64,000 nucleotides of DNA from Rhizobium giardinii bv. giardinii H152 (GTDB lineage: Bacteria > Pseudomonadota > Alphaproteobacteria > Rhizobiales > Rhizobiaceae): positions 124,186 to 188,185 of the forward strand of contig NZ_KB902680.1 of the NCBI RefSeq assembly GCF_000379605.1. The letters run 5' to 3'. Position numbers and translations under genes: made by a program. The notes under the pieces were generated by a model. It did not search any database, was not told where the DNA came from, and saw nothing but the letters and a program-made list of their open reading frames with translations. Of this stretch, positions 16,065 to 25,238 are shown in pieces. Every line of letters begins with the position of its first letter. Within the stretch, counting starts at the first letter, position 1.

Positions 16065-16760
16065 ATGCTGACGGTCGACAATATCAATCTCCACTACGGC
16101 GCAGCGCAAGCGTTGCGTGGCGTCTCCATCACCGCTCCCATGGGCAAGATCACCTGCGTGCTCGGGCGCAATGGCGTCGGCAAGACCAGTCTGTTGCGCG
16201 CCATCACCGGCCAGCATGGGCCAAGTGCCGGTACGATCACTTTCAACGACACTCCGCTGAACGGCATGGCGCCCTATAATCGCGCCAGGCACGGCATCGG
16301 CTTCGTGCCGCAGGGCCGCGAAATCTTTCCGTTGCTGACGGTTAAGGAGAACCTGGAATCGGGCTATGCGCCGGTCGCCCGCAAGGACCGTTTCATTCCG
16401 GAGGACATTTTCAACCTCTTCCCGATCCTGCGCTCCATGCTCGGCCGTCGCGGCGGCGACCTTTCGGGCGGCCAGCAGCAGCAGCTGGCGATCGGCCGGG
16501 CGCTGGTGACGCGGCCGAAGATCCTCGTGCTTGATGAGCCGACGGAAGGCATCCAGCCGTCGATCATCAAGGATATCGGCCGGGCGATCCAGTATCTGCG
16601 CGATTCCACGGGGATGGCAATTCTGCTTGTGGAACAATATCTTGACTTCTGCCGCGAGCTTGCAGACCATGTCTATATCATGGATCGGGGCGAGATCGTG
16701 CACGAGGGGCCGGCAGAGACGCTGGACACGCCGGAAGCACGCCGCCACCTGACAGTTTAA
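16065..16760 (+). CDS. urtE: Urea ABC transporter ATPase UrtE
   Basis: A 231-residue LivF-class ATPase. Walker [10 protein letters not shown] (the RNGVGKTS form is typical of UrtE), [20 protein letters not shown], signature [14 protein letters not shown], Walker [14 protein letters not shown] and LVEQYLDFC in place of a canonical H-loop histidine. AATGAGGT before the ATG is the ribosome site. Separated from urtD by a repeat but on the same strand and only 11 bases from ureD, so import and hydrolysis genes are probably co-transcribed. Confidence 0.95.
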   Translation: MLTVDNINLHYGAAQALRGVSITAPMGKITCVLGRNGVGKTSLLRAITGQHGPSAGTITFNDTPLNGMAPYNRARHGIGFVPQGREIFPLLTVKENLESGYAPVARKDRFIPEDIFNLFPILRSMLGRRGGDLSGGQQQQLAIGRALVTRPKILVLDEPTEGIQPSIIKDIGRAIQYLRDSTGMAILLVEQYLDFCRELADHVYIMDRGEIVHEGPAETLDTPEARRHLTV

Positions 16761-16771
16761 CGGCGGATTTT

Positions 16772-17602
16772 ATGGCAGAAGCGGCGGCGATCGCTCCGCA
16801 ACGAGCGTGGGGCAAGGGACGGCTCACGGCAAAGCCATTTGCCGGGCGCACGCGGCTCGCCGAATTCTATCAGGAAGGCTGCGCCAAGATCAGGCTACCC
16901 GATACGTTCGACGCCTCGATGGAAGCGGTGCTGATCAACAGTTCCGGCGGGCTGACCGGCGGCGACCATATGGAGTGGGAATTTTCGGCCGGCGAGGCCA
17001 CGCATCTCACCCTGACGACCCAGGCTTGCGAGAAGATCTACAAGGCGAGTGCCGGCACGGCGGCAGTGCGGGCGAAAATCTCGGTCGGGGCCGGTGCAAC
17101 GGTGCATTGGCTGCCGCAGGAGACGATCCTGTTCGACCGTGCCTCTCTGTCGCGCCGTCTCGACGTCGAAATCGCCGAGGGTGGCGAGTTCCTGGCCGTC
17201 GAGGCCATCCTTTTGGGCCGCAAGGCCATGGGCGAGGCAATGCGGACGGGCCTGTTTCAGGATTGCTGGCGTATCCGCAAGGCGGGAATTCTGCTGCACG
17301 CCGAAAATCTGCGCCTGAACGGCGACATCGCCGCGCTGACGCAGGAGACCGCCACGCTTGGCGGGCAGGTCGCCTTTGCCACGCTCTTCTACACCGGTAT
17401 GGACTGCGAGCAGCAGCTGGCGAAGCTGCGGGCGCTGATCGGCGGTGCAAATGGCGGGGTCAGCCACTATCACGTTGCCGGACAGGACAAGCTGATTGCT
17501 CGCCTCGTTGCCGCCGACGGTTTTGCCTTAAGAAAAATCCTCATCCCGGTCATTTCGCACTTGCGCAAGGGCGCTTCCGTGCCGAAAGTCTGGAACCTGT
17601 AG
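16772..17602 (+). CDS. ureD: Urease accessory protein UreD
   Basis: A 276-residue UreD/UreH protein, the scaffold that binds the apo-urease and the UreFG complex during nickel insertion. Recognisable family segments are [45 protein letters not shown] and [21 protein letters not shown]. Length is normal. It begins the urease set immediately after urtE. Confidence 0.94.
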   Translation: MAEAAAIAPQRAWGKGRLTAKPFAGRTRLAEFYQEGCAKIRLPDTFDASMEAVLINSSGGLTGGDHMEWEFSAGEATHLTLTTQACEKIYKASAGTAAVRAKISVGAGATVHWLPQETILFDRASLSRRLDVEIAEGGEFLAVEAILLGRKAMGEAMRTGLFQDCWRIRKAGILLHAENLRLNGDIAALTQETATLGGQVAFATLFYTGMDCEQQLAKLRALIGGANGGVSHYHVAGQDKLIARLVAADGFALRKILIPVISHLRKGASVPKVWNL

Positions 17603-17628
17603 TTGACACGCAATCTTGGTGGCCGCGC

Positions 17629-17931
17629 ATGAATCTCACCCCTCGTGAAAAAGACAAACTGCTGATTTCGATGGCGGCGATGGTTGCCCGCAGGCGCCTG
17701 GAGCGCGGCGTGAAGCTCAATCACCCCGAGGCGATCGCACTGATCACCGACTTTGTCGTCGAAGGTGCCCGCGACGGCCGCTCCGTCGCCGACCTGATGG
17801 AGGCCGGCGCCCATGTCATCACGCGCGAGCAGGTGATGGAAGGGATCCCCGAGATGATCCACGACATCCAGATCGAGGCGACCTTCCCGGACGGAACCAA
17901 GCTCGTCACCGTCCACGAACCCATTCGCTGA
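17629..17931 (+). CDS. ureA: Urease gamma subunit UreA
   Basis: A 100-residue protein that matches UreA along its whole length: [34 protein letters not shown] and the end [16 protein letters not shown]. It is the smallest structural subunit of the (UreABC)3 holoenzyme. ATG at 17629, 26 bases after ureD; the frame is open far upstream across ureD but only this start gives the family length. Confidence 0.96.
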   Translation: MNLTPREKDKLLISMAAMVARRRLERGVKLNHPEAIALITDFVVEGARDGRSVADLMEAGAHVITREQVMEGIPEMIHDIQIEATFPDGTKLVTVHEPIR

Positions 17932-17942
17932 AGGAACAGGCG

Positions 17943-18197
17943 ATGCTGCAACTGAGACCCAACTGCGAATGCTGCGACAAGGATCTGCCGCCGGGCAGCC
18001 GCGAAGCGATGATCTGCAGCTTCGAATGCACCTTCTGCACACAATGCGCCTACGAGGTTCTGGACGGGCAGTGCCCGAACTGCACAGGCGAGCTCGTGCG
18101 GCGTCCGGTTCGCCCTGCCGCCAAACTGGGCAAGTTCCCGGCATCCACCGAACGCGTGTCGAAGCCGGACGGTTGCGCGCCGATCAAGGCAGCCTGA
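17943..18197 (+). CDS. DUF1272 family Cys-rich small protein
   Basis: An 84-residue protein between ureA and ureB. Residues 1-45 carry the Cys pattern of DUF1272: PNCECCDKDLPPGS, ICSFECTFCTQCA and GQCPNCTGE, nine to ten cysteines that should bind zinc. The C-terminal part is basic and probably disordered. No function is established. Spacings of 11 and 18 bases to its neighbours mean it is transcribed with urease; a metal-handling role is possible but unproven. Confidence 0.85.
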   Translation: MLQLRPNCECCDKDLPPGSREAMICSFECTFCTQCAYEVLDGQCPNCTGELVRRPVRPAAKLGKFPASTERVSKPDGCAPIKAA

Positions 18198-18215
18198 ACA
18201 GGAGAGAGACAGATC

Positions 18216-18521
18216 ATGATCCCCGGTGAAATCATTGCCGCCAGCGGCGAGATCGAGCTGAATGCCGGTCTGGAGACCGTCACGCTCGAGGTCTCGAACA
18301 CGGGCGACCGACCCATCCAGGTCGGCAGCCATTATCATTTCGCCGAAACCAATGCCGGCCTGTCCTTCGACCGGGCGCTGGCGCACGGCAAGCGCCTCGA
18401 CATTCCGGCGGGAACGGCAGTGCGCTTCGAGCCCGGGCAGACGCGCAACGTCACGCTCATTCCCTTTGCCGGCAAGCGCGAAGTCTACGGGTTCCAGCAG
18501 AAGGTCATGGGCAAGCTATGA
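18216..18521 (+). CDS. ureB: Urease beta subunit UreB
   Basis: A 101-residue Ure[59 protein letters not shown] and [10 protein letters not shown]. This structural subunit packs against UreC in the holoenzyme. Its last four bases overlap the next start (ATGA), so expression of the LprI-like gene is coupled to it. Confidence 0.96.
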   Translation: MIPGEIIAASGEIELNAGLETVTLEVSNTGDRPIQVGSHYHFAETNAGLSFDRALAHGKRLDIPAGTAVRFEPGQTRNVTLIPFAGKREVYGFQQKVMGKL

Positions 18522-18949
18522 GCCGGCGCCATGCTGCAAGCGCAATCGTGGCGGGCTTACTGGCCTTTGCGCCGCTTGCGCAGGCGCAGGACGAGCCCCA
18601 AGTCGATTGCGAGAAGGCAATGACCCAGTCGGATCTGAACATTTGCGCCAACAAGGACTATGAAGCGGCCGACAAGGAGCTGAACGCAGTCTACAAGACG
18701 ACGATGACGGCGATGCAGGCGACCGACAGGCAACTGGGTGAGATCGACCCGAACTATGTCGGTGCCGTCGAAGCGCTGAAGAAGGCGCAGCGCGCCTGGA
18801 TCGGCTATCGCGACGGCCAGTGCGAGCTTGCCGGTTTCGAGGCGCGGGGTGGATCGATGGAACCGATGCTGGTTTCCGGATGTCTTGCCGACCTGACGCA
18901 GAAGCGCACCGCGGAACTGAAGAGCCTGACCGAAGGCCTTGGAAACTGA
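18518..18949 (+). CDS. LprI-type (DUF1311) exported protein
   Basis: A 143-residue protein with a signal peptide ([15 protein letters not shown], then QDEPQ). The mature part has the DUF1311/LprI pattern: four cysteines, with [50 protein letters not shown] and [14 protein letters not shown]. Some family members inhibit lysozyme; others have no known role. It overlaps ureB by four bases, an unusual guest in a urease operon. Confidence 0.85.
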   Translation: MSRRHAASAIVAGLLAFAPLAQAQDEPQVDCEKAMTQSDLNICANKDYEAADKELNAVYKTTMTAMQATDRQLGEIDPNYVGAVEALKKAQRAWIGYRDGQCELAGFEARGGSMEPMLVSGCLADLTQKRTAELKSLTEGLGN

Positions 18950-18959
18950 GGGACGCCAA

Positions 18960-19610
18960 GTGACGGTGAGCCGGACCATCATGATCGTGGGAAACGGGCC
19001 GGTACAGGATGGTGCGGCGTCCGTCATCGATGCGGCCGATCTGGTGATCCGTGTCAACGATTGCCGCTCCTGCGGTGCGGGCGGCGAGAAAACCGATATC
19101 GTCGCCGTCTGCAACACGGGACGTCCGGCCCTGGCGATGCTGGGTGGCGGTCAGTGGAAATCGAATGCAGCGGTGCGGCAGGCACGCGAAATCTGGTGCG
19201 TTCGGGCGGCTGAAAAATTCAGGGAACTTCGGCCGCAAATTGAGGATCGCCATCCGGTGCTCGACGATCTCTGCGACGACTACACGGACGGCTTCCGGGC
19301 CTTCGCCAAGGCGACCGGCCGAGCCTTCCATACAGTCCCGGCGTCGACGCACGAAAGCGTTGATACCGAGTTGGGATATTTCCACTCCGGCGAATACGTC
19401 GTGCCGAGCAGCGGCCTGATCGTCATTGCCGAAGTGCTTGCCCATTGGCGCCAGCCGGGGGACCGCGTCGTTCTCGCCGGCTTTGGTCACGCCGGCTGGG
19501 AGTGGCATCCGTTCGCGGCCGAGCGTCGGTATGTCGACGCGTTGATTTCAAGGGGGCGTCTCATACGCCTCGATCAAAATTATCTATCCGCTTTTGCTCA
19601 GGGAGCCTGA
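18960..19610 (+). CDS. Urease operon accessory protein, GT29-like fold suspected
   Basis: A 216-residue protein. I choose the GTG at 18960 ([15 protein letters not shown]), with GAGGGA upstream. Segments [24 protein letters not shown] and [16 protein letters not shown] resemble the nucleotide-sugar fold of family 29 glycosyltransferase-like proteins. Rhizobial homologues are usually named 'urease operon accessory protein' because of location only. It ends 5 bases before ureC, so it is part of the operon. Its biochemical role is not known. Confidence 0.75.
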   Translation: MTVSRTIMIVGNGPVQDGAASVIDAADLVIRVNDCRSCGAGGEKTDIVAVCNTGRPALAMLGGGQWKSNAAVRQAREIWCVRAAEKFRELRPQIEDRHPVLDDLCDDYTDGFRAFAKATGRAFHTVPASTHESVDTELGYFHSGEYVVPSSGLIVIAEVLAHWRQPGDRVVLAGFGHAGWEWHPFAAERRYVDALISRGRLIRLDQNYLSAFAQGA

Positions 19611-19615
19611 TACCC

Positions 19616-21325
19616 ATGTCCTATAAAATGTCGCGCGCGGCCTATGCCAATATGTTCGGCCCCACCACCGGCGACAAGGTTCGGCTGGCCGATACGGAGC
19701 TTTTCATCGAGGTGGAGAAGGATTTCACCACCTATGGCGACGAGGTGAAGTTCGGCGGCGGCAAGGTCATCCGTGACGGCATGGGACAGAGCCAGGTGAC
19801 GCGCGCCGCGGGCGCGGTCGATACGGTCATCACCAATGCGTTGATCGTTGACCATACCGGCATCGTCAAGGCGGATATCGGCCTGAAGAATGGCCGCATC
19901 GTCGGGATCGGCAAGGCGGGCAATCCGGACACGCAGCCGGGCGTCACCATCATCGTCGGTCCCTCGACGGAGGCGATCGCAGGCGAAGGCAAGATCGTCA
20001 CGGCTGGCGGCATGGACAGCCACATCCACTTCATCTGCCCGCAGCAGATCGAGGAAGCGCTGATGAGCGGCATCACCACCATGCTTGGCGGCGGCTCCGG
20101 CCCGGCGCATGGGACGCTTGCCACGACCTGCACCGGCGCCTGGCATATCGAGCGGATGATCGAGAGTTTTGACGCCTTTCCGATGAACCTTGCGCTCGCC
20201 GGCAAGGGCAACGCGTCGCTGCCGGCCGGCCTCGTCGAAATGGTGCTGTCGGGCGCAAGCTCGCTGAAGCTGCACGAGGACTGGGGCACGACGCCGGCCG
20301 CCATCGACTGCTGCCTGTCGGTCGCCGACGAATATGACGTGCAGGTGATGATCCACACCGACACGCTGAACGAAAGCGGCTTCGTGGAAGATACCATCGC
20401 GGCGATCAAAGGTCGGACGATCCACGCTTTCCACACCGAAGGGGCGGGCGGTGGCCACGCGCCTGATATCATCAAGATCTGCGGCCAGCCGAACGTCATA
20501 CCGTCCTCGACCAACCCGACCAGGCCCTACACCAAGAACACGCTGGCCGAACACCTCGACATGCTGATGGTATGCCACCATCTGTCGCCCTCCATCCCCG
20601 AAGATATCGCCTTTGCCGAAAGCCGCATTCGCAAGGAGACGATCGCTGCCGAAGATATCCTCCACGATATCGGCGCCTTCTCGATCATCTCGTCCGACAG
20701 CCAGGCCATGGGCCGCGTCGGCGAAGTGGCGATCCGCACCTGGCAGACGGCAGACAAGATGAAGCGCCAGCGCGGCCGGCTCACGCAGGAGAGCGGCGAG
20801 AACGACAATTTCCGCGTCAAACGCTACATCGCCAAATATACGATCAACCCGGCAATCGCCCATGGCGTCAGCCACGAGGTCGGCTCGATTGAAGTCGGCA
20901 AGCGCGCCGATCTCGTCATCTGGAATCCGGCCTTCTTCGGCGTCAAGCCGGAGATGGTTCTGCTCGGCGGCTCGATCGCGGGAGCGCCGATGGGCGATCC
21001 CAACGCCTCGATCCCGACACCGCAGCCGGTGCATTATCGCCTGATGTTCGGCGCCTATGGCAAGAACCGGACGAATTCCTCCGTCACCTTCGTTTCCCAG
21101 GCCTCGCTCGATGCGGGGCTCAAAGGCCGTCTCGGTGTCGCCAAGGAACTCGTTGCCGTCCAGAACACGCGCCATGGCATCGGCAAGCATTCGATGATCC
21201 ACAACAGCCTGACACCGCATATCGAGGTCGATCCGGAAACCTACGAGGTTCGTGCCGACGGCGAACTGCTGACCTGCGAACCGGCAACGGTGCTGCCGAT
21301 GGCACAGCGGTATTTCCTGTTCTAA
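19616..21325 (+). CDS. ureC: Urease alpha (catalytic) subunit UreC
   Basis: A 569-residue catalytic subunit, full length. The dinuclear nickel site is intact: H136 and H138 (HIHFICPQQ), carbamylated K218 and H220 in [11 protein letters not shown]247 (MIHTDTLNE), H273 ([13 protein letters not shown]) and D361 (SSDSQAMGR). The mobile flap C320-H321 is in [13 protein letters not shown]. It hydrolyses urea to ammonia and carbamate in the cytoplasm. ATG at 19616; the frame is open upstream in the accessory gene but family length and [20 protein letters not shown] fix the start. Confidence 0.97.
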   Translation: MSYKMSRAAYANMFGPTTGDKVRLADTELFIEVEKDFTTYGDEVKFGGGKVIRDGMGQSQVTRAAGAVDTVITNALIVDHTGIVKADIGLKNGRIVGIGKAGNPDTQPGVTIIVGPSTEAIAGEGKIVTAGGMDSHIHFICPQQIEEALMSGITTMLGGGSGPAHGTLATTCTGAWHIERMIESFDAFPMNLALAGKGNASLPAGLVEMVLSGASSLKLHEDWGTTPAAIDCCLSVADEYDVQVMIHTDTLNESGFVEDTIAAIKGRTIHAFHTEGAGGGHAPDIIKICGQPNVIPSSTNPTRPYTKNTLAEHLDMLMVCHHLSPSIPEDIAFAESRIRKETIAAEDILHDIGAFSIISSDSQAMGRVGEVAIRTWQTADKMKRQRGRLTQESGENDNFRVKRYIAKYTINPAIAHGVSHEVGSIEVGKRADLVIWNPAFFGVKPEMVLLGGSIAGAPMGDPNASIPTPQPVHYRLMFGAYGKNRTNSSVTFVSQASLDAGLKGRLGVAKELVAVQNTRHGIGKHSMIHNSLTPHIEVDPETYEVRADGELLTCEPATVLPMAQRYFLF

Positions 21326-21472
21326 CAGACTTGGAATTTGGTCAGGGCGCGGGCGAAAATGCTGGTTTGCGAGTACCGAAGCGGAGCGTACCTATAGTAG
21401 GTGAGCATCGGAGCGCAGAAAAACGCCATTTGCAGCCCGGCCTCCACAGTACACGACGGTAGCCTTCTCAAC

Positions 21473-21586
21473 CCCCCTCTGCCCTGCCGGGCATCTCCCC
21501 CTCAAGGGGGGAGATTGGCATGGGGCTGGCCTCTTGCTCCCGATCTCCCCCCTTGAGGGGGAGATGTCACGAAGTGACAGAGGGGG
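21473..21586. repeat. Rhizobial family B palindromic repeat, copy 1
   Basis: CCCCCCTCTGCC... and ATCTCCCCCTCAAGGGGGGA on the left, with the mirror ATCTCCCCCCTTGAGGGGGA and GTCACGAAGTGACAGAGGGGG on the right. The two halves are inverted copies. Further copies lie at 33249-33391 and 34785-34976. Confidence 0.75.
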
Positions 21587-21696
21587 TATTCCGACGCTGC
21601 CTGTACCGTGGATGAGGGGCGGCCAATAGTTTAACGCTATGAAATATCTTCATAATCTTCTTCATCGATCGATTTCGATTAAGGAGGCAACAGGGC

Positions 21697-21996
21697 GTGT
21701 CCCGACGGCCACGACCCTTCCTCCCCGTGCATTTCATCCCCGCTGATCCCCGCCTCAAAAACCCGTGCCATGATCATGGCGTCCTGTCACGGATACACCG
21801 CAAGACGTTGGCGGCGAGGCAGGGCTGGCGCTCCACGGGAAGCCTCGTGGCCTTCGGCAAGGAGGCCCACGAACGTCAGGCGGACCGGAAGGAGAGCCCC
21901 CGGAAAATGGATCCCCTCCGCCCTTCTGGGGCGGGCGTGCCTGTGGGGCACACATGTCGGGGCAGGACGCGTGACGTACCGGAGCTGCGATGCTGA
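21697..21996 (+). CDS. Possible small hypothetical protein, weak
   Basis: A 99-residue frame starting with GTG that has an excellent ribosome site (AAGGAGG, 9 bases upstream). The product is Arg-rich (MSRRPRPFLPVHFIPADP...) and shows no motif I recognise. Another frame on each strand is also open here because of high GC. The segment might instead be a structured RNA. I list it only because of the strong Shine-Dalgarno match. Confidence 0.2.
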   Translation: MSRRPRPFLPVHFIPADPRLKNPCHDHGVLSRIHRKTLAARQGWRSTGSLVAFGKEAHERQADRKESPRKMDPLRPSGAGVPVGHTCRGRTRDVPELRC

Positions 21997-22410
21997 ATGC
22001 CGGCACCGGAGACTGCGCCACGAAGTCGTCGCGAGGCAGAGGGTCCGAAGTCGGGGTCTGTAGGGGGGAAAGCTCCCGAGAGAACGCCAAACGGGGCGCT
22101 GGGAGGCGTCACATATACTTATTCACTAGCGACGGTTTCCAGTGCCCCGTCCGATTAATGCATGTTTGAAAAACCCCGGCGGCAACCCGCGCGGGGATGT
22201 TTCGGCTGTTCGATGGGAAGAGGGCAGGTATTTCGCGACGGAATGGACTTTCTACCATGCGCCTGGCGCATGGCAGCCATGCGAGGCGACTTTCTTGCCC
22301 GTCCCATGCTGCATCGCAGCACGGCTTGCGGTAAAAAGCGGCTTCAGCTTCCGCGCCGGGCTCCTCCCGAAGCCTGCTGCGCGGAAAGGTTCATTTTCAA
22401 GGAGATAGCT

Positions 22411-22953
22411 ATGATCGTTGGCAGAAAAGTGCCGTCCGTGACCTTCCGCACGCGCATCCGCGACGAGGCCGTCGGCGGCCCCAATCCCTATCGCTGGCAG
22501 GACATGACCTCCGCGGATTATTTCGCCGGCAAGCGCGTCATCCTCTTCTCGCTGCCGGGCGCGTTCACGCCGACCTGCTCGACCTATCAGCTTCCCGATT
22601 TCGAAAAGCTCGCTGGTGAATTCAAGGCCCAAGGCATCGATGCGATCTACTGCATCTCGGTCAACGACGCCTTCGTCATGAACGCCTGGGGCAAATCGCA
22701 GAACCTCGAAAACGTCAAGCTGATCCCTGACGGTTCCGGCGAGTTCACCCGCAAGATGGGCATGCTGGTCGCCAAGGACAATCTCGGTTTCGGCATGCGC
22801 TCCTGGCGCTATGCGGCCATCATCAATGACGGCGCCGTCGAGCAGTGGTTCGAGGAAGAGGGTTATTCGGACAATTGCGACAGCGATCCCTATGGCGTCT
22901 CCTCGCCGCAGAACATCCTGGAAGCTCTGAAGTCGGAAAAACTGGCAGCCTGA
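22411..22953 (+). CDS. Peroxiredoxin, Prx5/AhpE-type thiol peroxidase
   Basis: A 180-residue peroxiredoxin. The active site PGAFTPTCSTYQLPDFEKL holds the peroxidatic Cys in the PxxxTxxC motif, and the resolving-site region has DNCDSDPYGVSSPQNIL with another Cys. FGMRSWRYAAIINDG completes the Prx5 fold. It reduces H2O2 and alkyl peroxides using glutaredoxin or thioredoxin. AAGGAG is 8 bases before the ATG. It lies between ureC and ureE on the same strand, followed by a terminator, so it is probably an independent unit. Confidence 0.92.
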   Translation: MIVGRKVPSVTFRTRIRDEAVGGPNPYRWQDMTSADYFAGKRVILFSLPGAFTPTCSTYQLPDFEKLAGEFKAQGIDAIYCISVNDAFVMNAWGKSQNLENVKLIPDGSGEFTRKMGMLVAKDNLGFGMRSWRYAAIINDGAVEQWFEEEGYSDNCDSDPYGVSSPQNILEALKSEKLAA

Positions 22954-22975
22954 GCTTGAAGCCCCGGACGATCTG

Positions 22976-23017
22976 AATCCGGAGCCGGGCCTCTTTGGTC
23001 TGGCGCCGGATTTTTTT
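22976..23017 (+). terminator. Rho-independent terminator after the peroxiredoxin gene
   Basis: AATCCGG-A-GCC at 22976-22986 pairs with GGC-G-CCGGATT at 23002-23012, followed by a run of seven T (23011-23017). Confidence 0.88.
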
Positions 23018-23052
23018 ATGGCTAAAGTGGCGCAAAGCATTCCGAGGTTTAC

Positions 23053-23325
23053 ATGATCGACGTCATCGCCCATCTGAAGACAAATCCCGGCACGGGCGCC
23101 GAGGTTGTTTCCAATGCCGCTCCCCTGATCGAGGGGACGCGCAGGGACTGCATCTTTTACGATCTCGACCAGACGGCCGGCGATCCGGACACTCCGGTGT
23201 TTGTCAAGCGATGGGAGGCGCATTTCGCCGAACCGCACATCGTCGCCTTCCAGAAGGCGACTGCGGAACTGGTGGCGGATGGCCGTATCGGGGTTGTTCA
23301 CTCAGACAAGGTCGAGGTTCTCTGA
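23053..23325 (+). CDS. ABM-domain putative quinol monooxygenase
   Basis: A 90-residue protein of the antibiotic-biosynthesis monooxygenase (YgiN-like) fold: a short ferredoxin-like domain with IEGTRRDCIFYDLDQTAGDP and FVKRWEAHFAEPHIVAFQKAT (the xxxWxxxxxxxxHxxxxH-type pattern). Such proteins oxidise quinol-like substrates or act in stress responses without a cofactor. The stop abuts the ureE ATG directly, so it starts a unit with ureEFG. The link to urease is not explained. Confidence 0.82.
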   Translation: MIDVIAHLKTNPGTGAEVVSNAAPLIEGTRRDCIFYDLDQTAGDPDTPVFVKRWEAHFAEPHIVAFQKATAELVADGRIGVVHSDKVEVL

Positions 23326-23832
23326 ATGCCCTATCGCTCGACTGAGATCCTGTCGCCCGGCCCGACGGACAAGACGCCGCTGCACACGATTGCGCTTGCC
23401 CACGACCAGCGGCATCTGCGCCGCAAATTGCTGCATCTCGACAATGACGACGTGGTGATGCTCGACCTGAAGGAGCCGGTGATGCTTGCCGATGGCGACC
23501 TTCTGGTGCTCGATACGGGCGACTATGTCCGCATCGCCGCGATCGAGGAGGCGCTCTACGACATCCGTCCGCGGGATCCGCAGCACCTGATCGAACTCGC
23601 CTGGCATCTCGGCAACCGGCACCTGCCGGCGGAAATCCGCCAAGACCGGATCCTGATCCTGCGCGACCCGGTCATCAAGGTGATGCTCGAGGGCCTGGGG
23701 GCGACGGTCTCCGAGGTGACGGAACCCTTCCAGCCGATGCGCGGCGCCTATCACGGTTCGGGCGGGCACGATCACGGTCATTCCCATGGACACTCCCACG
23801 GACATGGCGGTCATCAGCACGCCCATGACTGA
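23326..23832 (+). CDS. ureE: Urease accessory protein UreE, nickel chaperone
   Basis: A 168-residue UreE. The N-terminal domain ([21 protein letters not shown]) and peptide-binding domain ([17 protein letters not shown], with the conserved nickel-binding His) are complete. The C-terminus from about residue 145 is a His-rich tail ([20 protein letters not shown]) that stores nickel. UreE hands Ni2+ to UreG. The ureF start lies inside its last codons, giving coupling. Confidence 0.95.
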   Translation: MPYRSTEILSPGPTDKTPLHTIALAHDQRHLRRKLLHLDNDDVVMLDLKEPVMLADGDLLVLDTGDYVRIAAIEEALYDIRPRDPQHLIELAWHLGNRHLPAEIRQDRILILRDPVIKVMLEGLGATVSEVTEPFQPMRGAYHGSGGHDHGHSHGHSHGHGGHQHAHD

Positions 23833-24496
23833 GCAGGCAGATACGCGGGCGCTGCTCAGGCTGGTGACATGGCTGTCGCCGGCTTTTCCGGTCGGCGCAT
23901 TCTCCTATTCCGGCGGGCTCGAGCAGGCTGTCCACGATGGGCTGATCACCGATGCTTCCGCCTTGAGGCGATGGCTGGAAGCGCTGATCCGCCATGGCTC
24001 AAGCTGGAACGACGCGGTGCTTCTGGCGGAGAGCTATCGGGCCTGTGACGATCGCCGCAGGCTTGATGCGGTGCGCGAACTGGCCGAGGCGCTGGCAGGC
24101 TCGCGGGAGCGCCACATGGAAACGATGCTGCAGGGCGAGGCTTTCCTCGCTGCGGCTTCGCATTGGCCGCATCCGGTGCTCGGTACGCTGGTCGGTGCCG
24201 TTGCCTATCCGGTCGCCGTTGGCGCTGTCGCCGGGGCGCATGGCACCGGATTGGAGCCGGCCGTGGCGGCCTATCTGCATGCCACGGCATCGAACCTGGT
24301 TTCCGTTGCGATCCGCTGCGGGGTAACGGGCCAGAAGCACGGTGTAGGCGTTCTTGCCGATTTGGAAGCCGCGATCGCCGAGACGGCGGAAAGCGCATCC
24401 TCAAGCACGCCGGACGACCTCGGCTCTGCTACAATCGTCGCCGACATATCGGCGCTTCGTCACGAGACCTTGTATTCGCGGCTCTTCCGCTCCTGA
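23825..24496 (+). CDS. ureF: Urease accessory protein UreF
   Basis: A 223-residue UreF. The family signature [20 protein letters not shown] and GGLEQAV is present at the N-terminus; [37 protein letters not shown] and [15 protein letters not shown] are also typical. It bridges UreD-apo-urease to UreG and gates its GTPase. The ATG at 23825 overlaps the ureE stop by 8 bases; an earlier in-frame ATG lies within the ureE His tail. Confidence 0.93.
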   Translation: MTEQADTRALLRLVTWLSPAFPVGAFSYSGGLEQAVHDGLITDASALRRWLEALIRHGSSWNDAVLLAESYRACDDRRRLDAVRELAEALAGSRERHMETMLQGEAFLAAASHWPHPVLGTLVGAVAYPVAVGAVAGAHGTGLEPAVAAYLHATASNLVSVAIRCGVTGQKHGVGVLADLEAAIAETAESASSSTPDDLGSATIVADISALRHETLYSRLFRS

Positions 24497-24532
24497 CGGC
24501 TGCGACATCAATTGCGAGAAAGGAAGACTTCG

Positions 24533-25144
<612 letters not shown>

Positions 25145-25157
25145 CATCAGTCGCCTC

Positions 25158-25200
25158 AACGAAAAGGCCGGCCGCATGCGATGCGGCCGGCCTTTTCGTT
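25158..25200. terminator. Bidirectional terminator between ureG and the RND pump
   Basis: A perfect 20-bp stem: arm 25158-25177 begins AACGAAAAGGCC, 3-base loop, arm 25181-25200 ends GGCCTTTTCGTT. A-rich on one side and T-rich on the other, it should stop transcription from both convergent genes. Confidence 0.9.
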
Positions 25201-25238
25201 TGGGTTACGTCATTCCGCGTGGGTTACGTCACTCCGCG
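25201..25238. repeat. 19-bp tandem duplication at the RND stop codon
   Basis: TGGGTTACGTCATTCCGCG (25201-25219) is followed directly by the same 19 bases with one change, T to C at 25232. The second copy contains the end of the RND coding sequence including its stop; the first is a spare copy just outside. Confidence 0.8.

Larger units (their letters stand above)
21326..22410. other. Gene-poor 1.1 kb stretch inside the urease locus
   Basis: Between ureC and the peroxiredoxin gene there is no recognisable gene. It holds one family B palindromic repeat (21473-21586), a GC-rich hairpin-prone segment (about 21690-22110) and an AT-richer promoter-like patch near 22110-22160. The segment contains several foldable stems: 21844-21873, CCGCCC/GGGCGG at 21918-21936, GTGCC/GGCAC at 21937-21951. 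A short hypothetical frame within it is listed separately. Confidence 0.5.

Noticed and set aside
21690-22110. RNase P RNA, tmRNA, cobalamin riboswitch or group II intron
   Set aside because: None of the conserved cores I know for these (such as the RNase P GAGGAAAGTCC segment, the tmRNA tag frame or the intron domain V) is present on either strand.
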